Below, piece by piece: positions 34,080 to 35,505 of a DNA stretch of 35,505 bases. The position numbers and the translations under genes are program-made. The notes beneath the pieces were generated by a model that was not told the origin of the DNA, did no database searches, and was given only the letters and a program-made list of their open reading frames with translations. Each line of letters begins with the position of its first letter. Position 1 is the first letter of the stretch. This DNA comes from Pseudomonadota bacterium (GTDB taxonomy: Bacteria; Pseudomonadota; Gammaproteobacteria; Burkholderiales; Chitinibacteraceae). The stretch lies in the NCBI GenBank assembly GCA_018261735.1, contig JAGTRM010000037.1:1-35505 (forward strand), given 5' to 3'.

Positions 34080-35231
34080 CTAGAAGAACCCCATACGCTT
34101 TTGGGTTTCACTTGCCTGGGTTTCAGGCGCTTCCGGCAACAACTCTCCTTTCTGTCGTAGCAGTGCCTCAGGCGAATCGAAGCACGCCAAGGCCGCATCA
34201 AATCCCTGTTCCAGCCGTTTACGCAATTCACGGATACTCGGGCATTGCGCCAGGAATTCCGCCTGCAATTCCTGCGGCAGGGTCGAATGAAAGAGCTGCG
34301 CCCGACCTTCCTGTAGCAGTAGATGGGCATACAGGTTGTTCAGGATGATCGACCACGCCTCGGGTGGGGGCGCGGAAACCAGACAGGTCTGGAAGCGGCT
34401 CAGCAACGGCGCTGGCAATTGCGCGCTGCTGTTGGCCGTGGCGAGGAAAGAGCAATGGCTCAGATCGATTGGCACTTCGACAAACTTGTCCTCAAACTCG
34501 CAGGCGTTTTCTGGTTCCAGTAGCAACAACACAATATCCAAGGTCCAGCCATGCTGACCGATGCCACTCTTGTCGATTTCTTCCAGCAGGATCAGCGGAT
34601 TGGCCACCGGACTCTGGGCCAGGAACAGTGCCAGCTTGCCCGGACTGGCTGATCCCCAATGGCGTGAAGTCCCCACTAGTGCCAGATTGTCGGCATTACC
34701 ACCCAGTTGAAGCTCCAGCGTGGGTACGTTGAATACCTCGGCCAGCTGATGCAGCAAATGGCTCTTGCCGTTGCCGGGCGCCCCGGTGAGCAGCGTCGGA
34801 CTGAGCTTTAATGGATGCTGGGTGGCGATCTGCAGCTTGATCCGGTTAAGCAAGGGATCGAGGACCGCCGCCAGATGCGGCATGCGCTGATACAGCTCCA
34901 GCAACTGCGCCCAATGCGCGCTATCCGGCACCCGCAACACCTTGGGTTGGGCCAGTTGCTTCAATTGTTCTACCAGCCCGCTGCGATCCCGTGCCATTTC
35001 TGTTTGCAAGCGCTGCAACAGCGCGGCAGGATTCACCAACCATACCGATTGAGGGTCCTGCGTGGCGGGTGTGGACCCCAACCGCGATCCCGATCCCGAC
35101 TGCGGCCTACCCTCAGCCGCTGCCGACAGCGTGGCAGCGAACCGCCCGCGCAGTGAAGTATTTTGCCGAAGTGGCAACAGCGCGAGCAGGTGCGCCGCTT
35201 GCGCAGCATTGAGACGGCCTAATGACGGCAT
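34080..35231 (-). CDS. AAA+ ATPase with Lon-like ATPase core
   Basis: This 383-residue protein has an N-terminal helical part (about 1-135, with a low-complexity GS-rich linker at about 40-60) and an AAA+ domain (about 140-340). Walker A is GAPGNGKS (150-157), Walker B ILLEEID (214-220), sensor 1 ATANSS (264-269), and a possible arginine finger is in LLSRF (about 279). The stretch from Walker B through VEVPIDLSHCSFLATAN mirrors the Lon protease ATPase, but there is no Lon substrate domain or serine-lysine protease domain. The ATG at 35231 has GGAGGG upstream and overlaps the preceding YbjN-like gene by 13 bases; the longer frame to 35315 is inside that gene. It may remodel proteins or complexes for its partner. 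Function is unknown. GC is high, unlike the recombinase. Confidence 0.8.
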   Translation of the reverse strand: MPSLGRLNAAQAAHLLALLPLRQNTSLRGRFAATLSAAAEGRPQSGSGSRLGSTPATQDPQSVWLVNPAALLQRLQTEMARDRSGLVEQLKQLAQPKVLRVPDSAHWAQLLELYQRMPHLAAVLDPLLNRIKLQIATQHPLKLSPTLLTGAPGNGKSHLLHQLAEVFNVPTLELQLGGNADNLALVGTSRHWGSASPGKLALFLAQSPVANPLILLEEIDKSGIGQHGWTLDIVLLLLEPENACEFEDKFVEVPIDLSHCSFLATANSSAQLPAPLLSRFQTCLVSAPPPEAWSIILNNLYAHLLLQEGRAQLFHSTLPQELQAEFLAQCPSIRELRKRLEQGFDAALACFDSPEALLRQKGELLPEAPETQASETQKRMGFF

Positions 35232-35505
35232 GATCCACCCTCCAGCAAACTGATCTCCACCAACCAGAAGGCATGAATCTGCTGTAATAGATGCTCCAAC
35301 TCTGCTTGCGCCCACGCCGGCGAACTCTCTGCCGCCCAGCCCAGACGCGTACGTAACAGCAATGCCAACTCCCCACTGTCTTCGCGTTCAATCACTGCGA
35401 TCAGGTTGCTCCGACTATTCCAATTGTTGACGAACGCGATCAGGTTCCCCAACTGCCCGGCATCAAAGCGGTTCTCGCAACGGCTTTCCAGAAACAATCC
35501 CTGCA
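35219..35505 (-). CDS. YbjN-like protein, C-terminal part (5' end outside window)
   Basis: The frame is open to the right edge, so only the last ~94 residues are seen. The pattern LIAFVNNWNSRSNLIAVIE followed by ALLLRTRLGW, an acidic helix and a hydrophobic HAFWLVEI helix matches the alpha/beta layout of YbjN-domain proteins, which resemble type III secretion chaperones and have been linked to stress and motility phenotypes. It ends in GGSCRH. Its stop lies 13 bases inside the downstream AAA+ gene, so the two are translationally coupled. Assignment is by pattern and moderate. Confidence 0.55.
   Translation of the reverse strand, partial: QGLFLESRCENRFDAGQLGNLIAFVNNWNSRSNLIAVIEREDSGELALLLRTRLGWAAESSPAWAQAELEHLLQQIHAFWLVEISLLEGGSCRH

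Noticed and set aside
32063..35505. CRISPR array or second tRNA-Glu 3' fragment in the right-hand region
   Set aside because: I looked for regularly spaced repeats and for a copy of the tRNA-Glu end and saw neither.

Overview
The window looks like a piece of a betaproteobacterial chromosome, perhaps Neisseriales-like. The evidence is the core genes (mnmA preceded by a NudJ-type Nudix gene, TerC, two tRNAs), the moderately high GC content with typical proteobacterial codon use, and an AraC that aligns residue by residue with the enterobacterial one. It is mainly a pentose and galactose utilisation region, bracketed by two stretches that look acquired.

Layout: (1) 1-945, the 3' part of a phosphoketolase gene whose last codons look replaced. 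(2) 973-1377, a decayed 3' fragment of galK, followed by an AT-richer cassette (1378 to about 7930). The cassette holds a TRAP binding protein, a fused TRAP permease, an SDR dehydrogenase, a RbsD/FucU-type mutarotase and a LacI-type regulator. It ends at the intact galK, so it lies between two direct copies of the galK 3' end. (3) 7938-18840, minus strand: araB-araD-araA, a terminator, then ytfQ-ytfR-ytfT-yjfF-galT-galK, joining arabinose breakdown, a furanose-type sugar ABC importer and two Leloir genes. (4) 18841-19374, a 534-base divergent control region with AraC-like half-sites. (5) 19375-25364, plus strand: chvE-gguA-gguB (multi-sugar ABC importer), araC, galM. (6) 25483-31565, ordinary genes: MOSC protein, M16 protease, TerC, NudJ-like Nudix hydrolase, mnmA. 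(7) 31566-32062, a small palindromic repeat element and the tRNA-Ala(GGC) and tRNA-Glu(TTC) genes. (8) 32022-35505, minus strand: a large serine recombinase whose reading frame ends inside tRNA-Glu, a 56-codon ORF at a nested dyad, and a YbjN-like plus Lon-like AAA+ gene pair running off the window.

How it works together: ChvE-GguAB and YtfQRT-YjfF probably import arabinose, galactose and related sugars. GalM interconverts anomers. AraA, AraB and AraD take arabinose to D-xylulose 5-phosphate, which the phosphoketolase at the left edge could split. GalK and GalT feed galactose into the Leloir route; galE is not in the window. AraC presumably controls both sides of the divergent region. The TRAP cassette looks like a separate acquired uptake-and-oxidation module for an unknown sugar or sugar acid. 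The recombinase at tRNA-Glu marks the edge of a probable integrated element.
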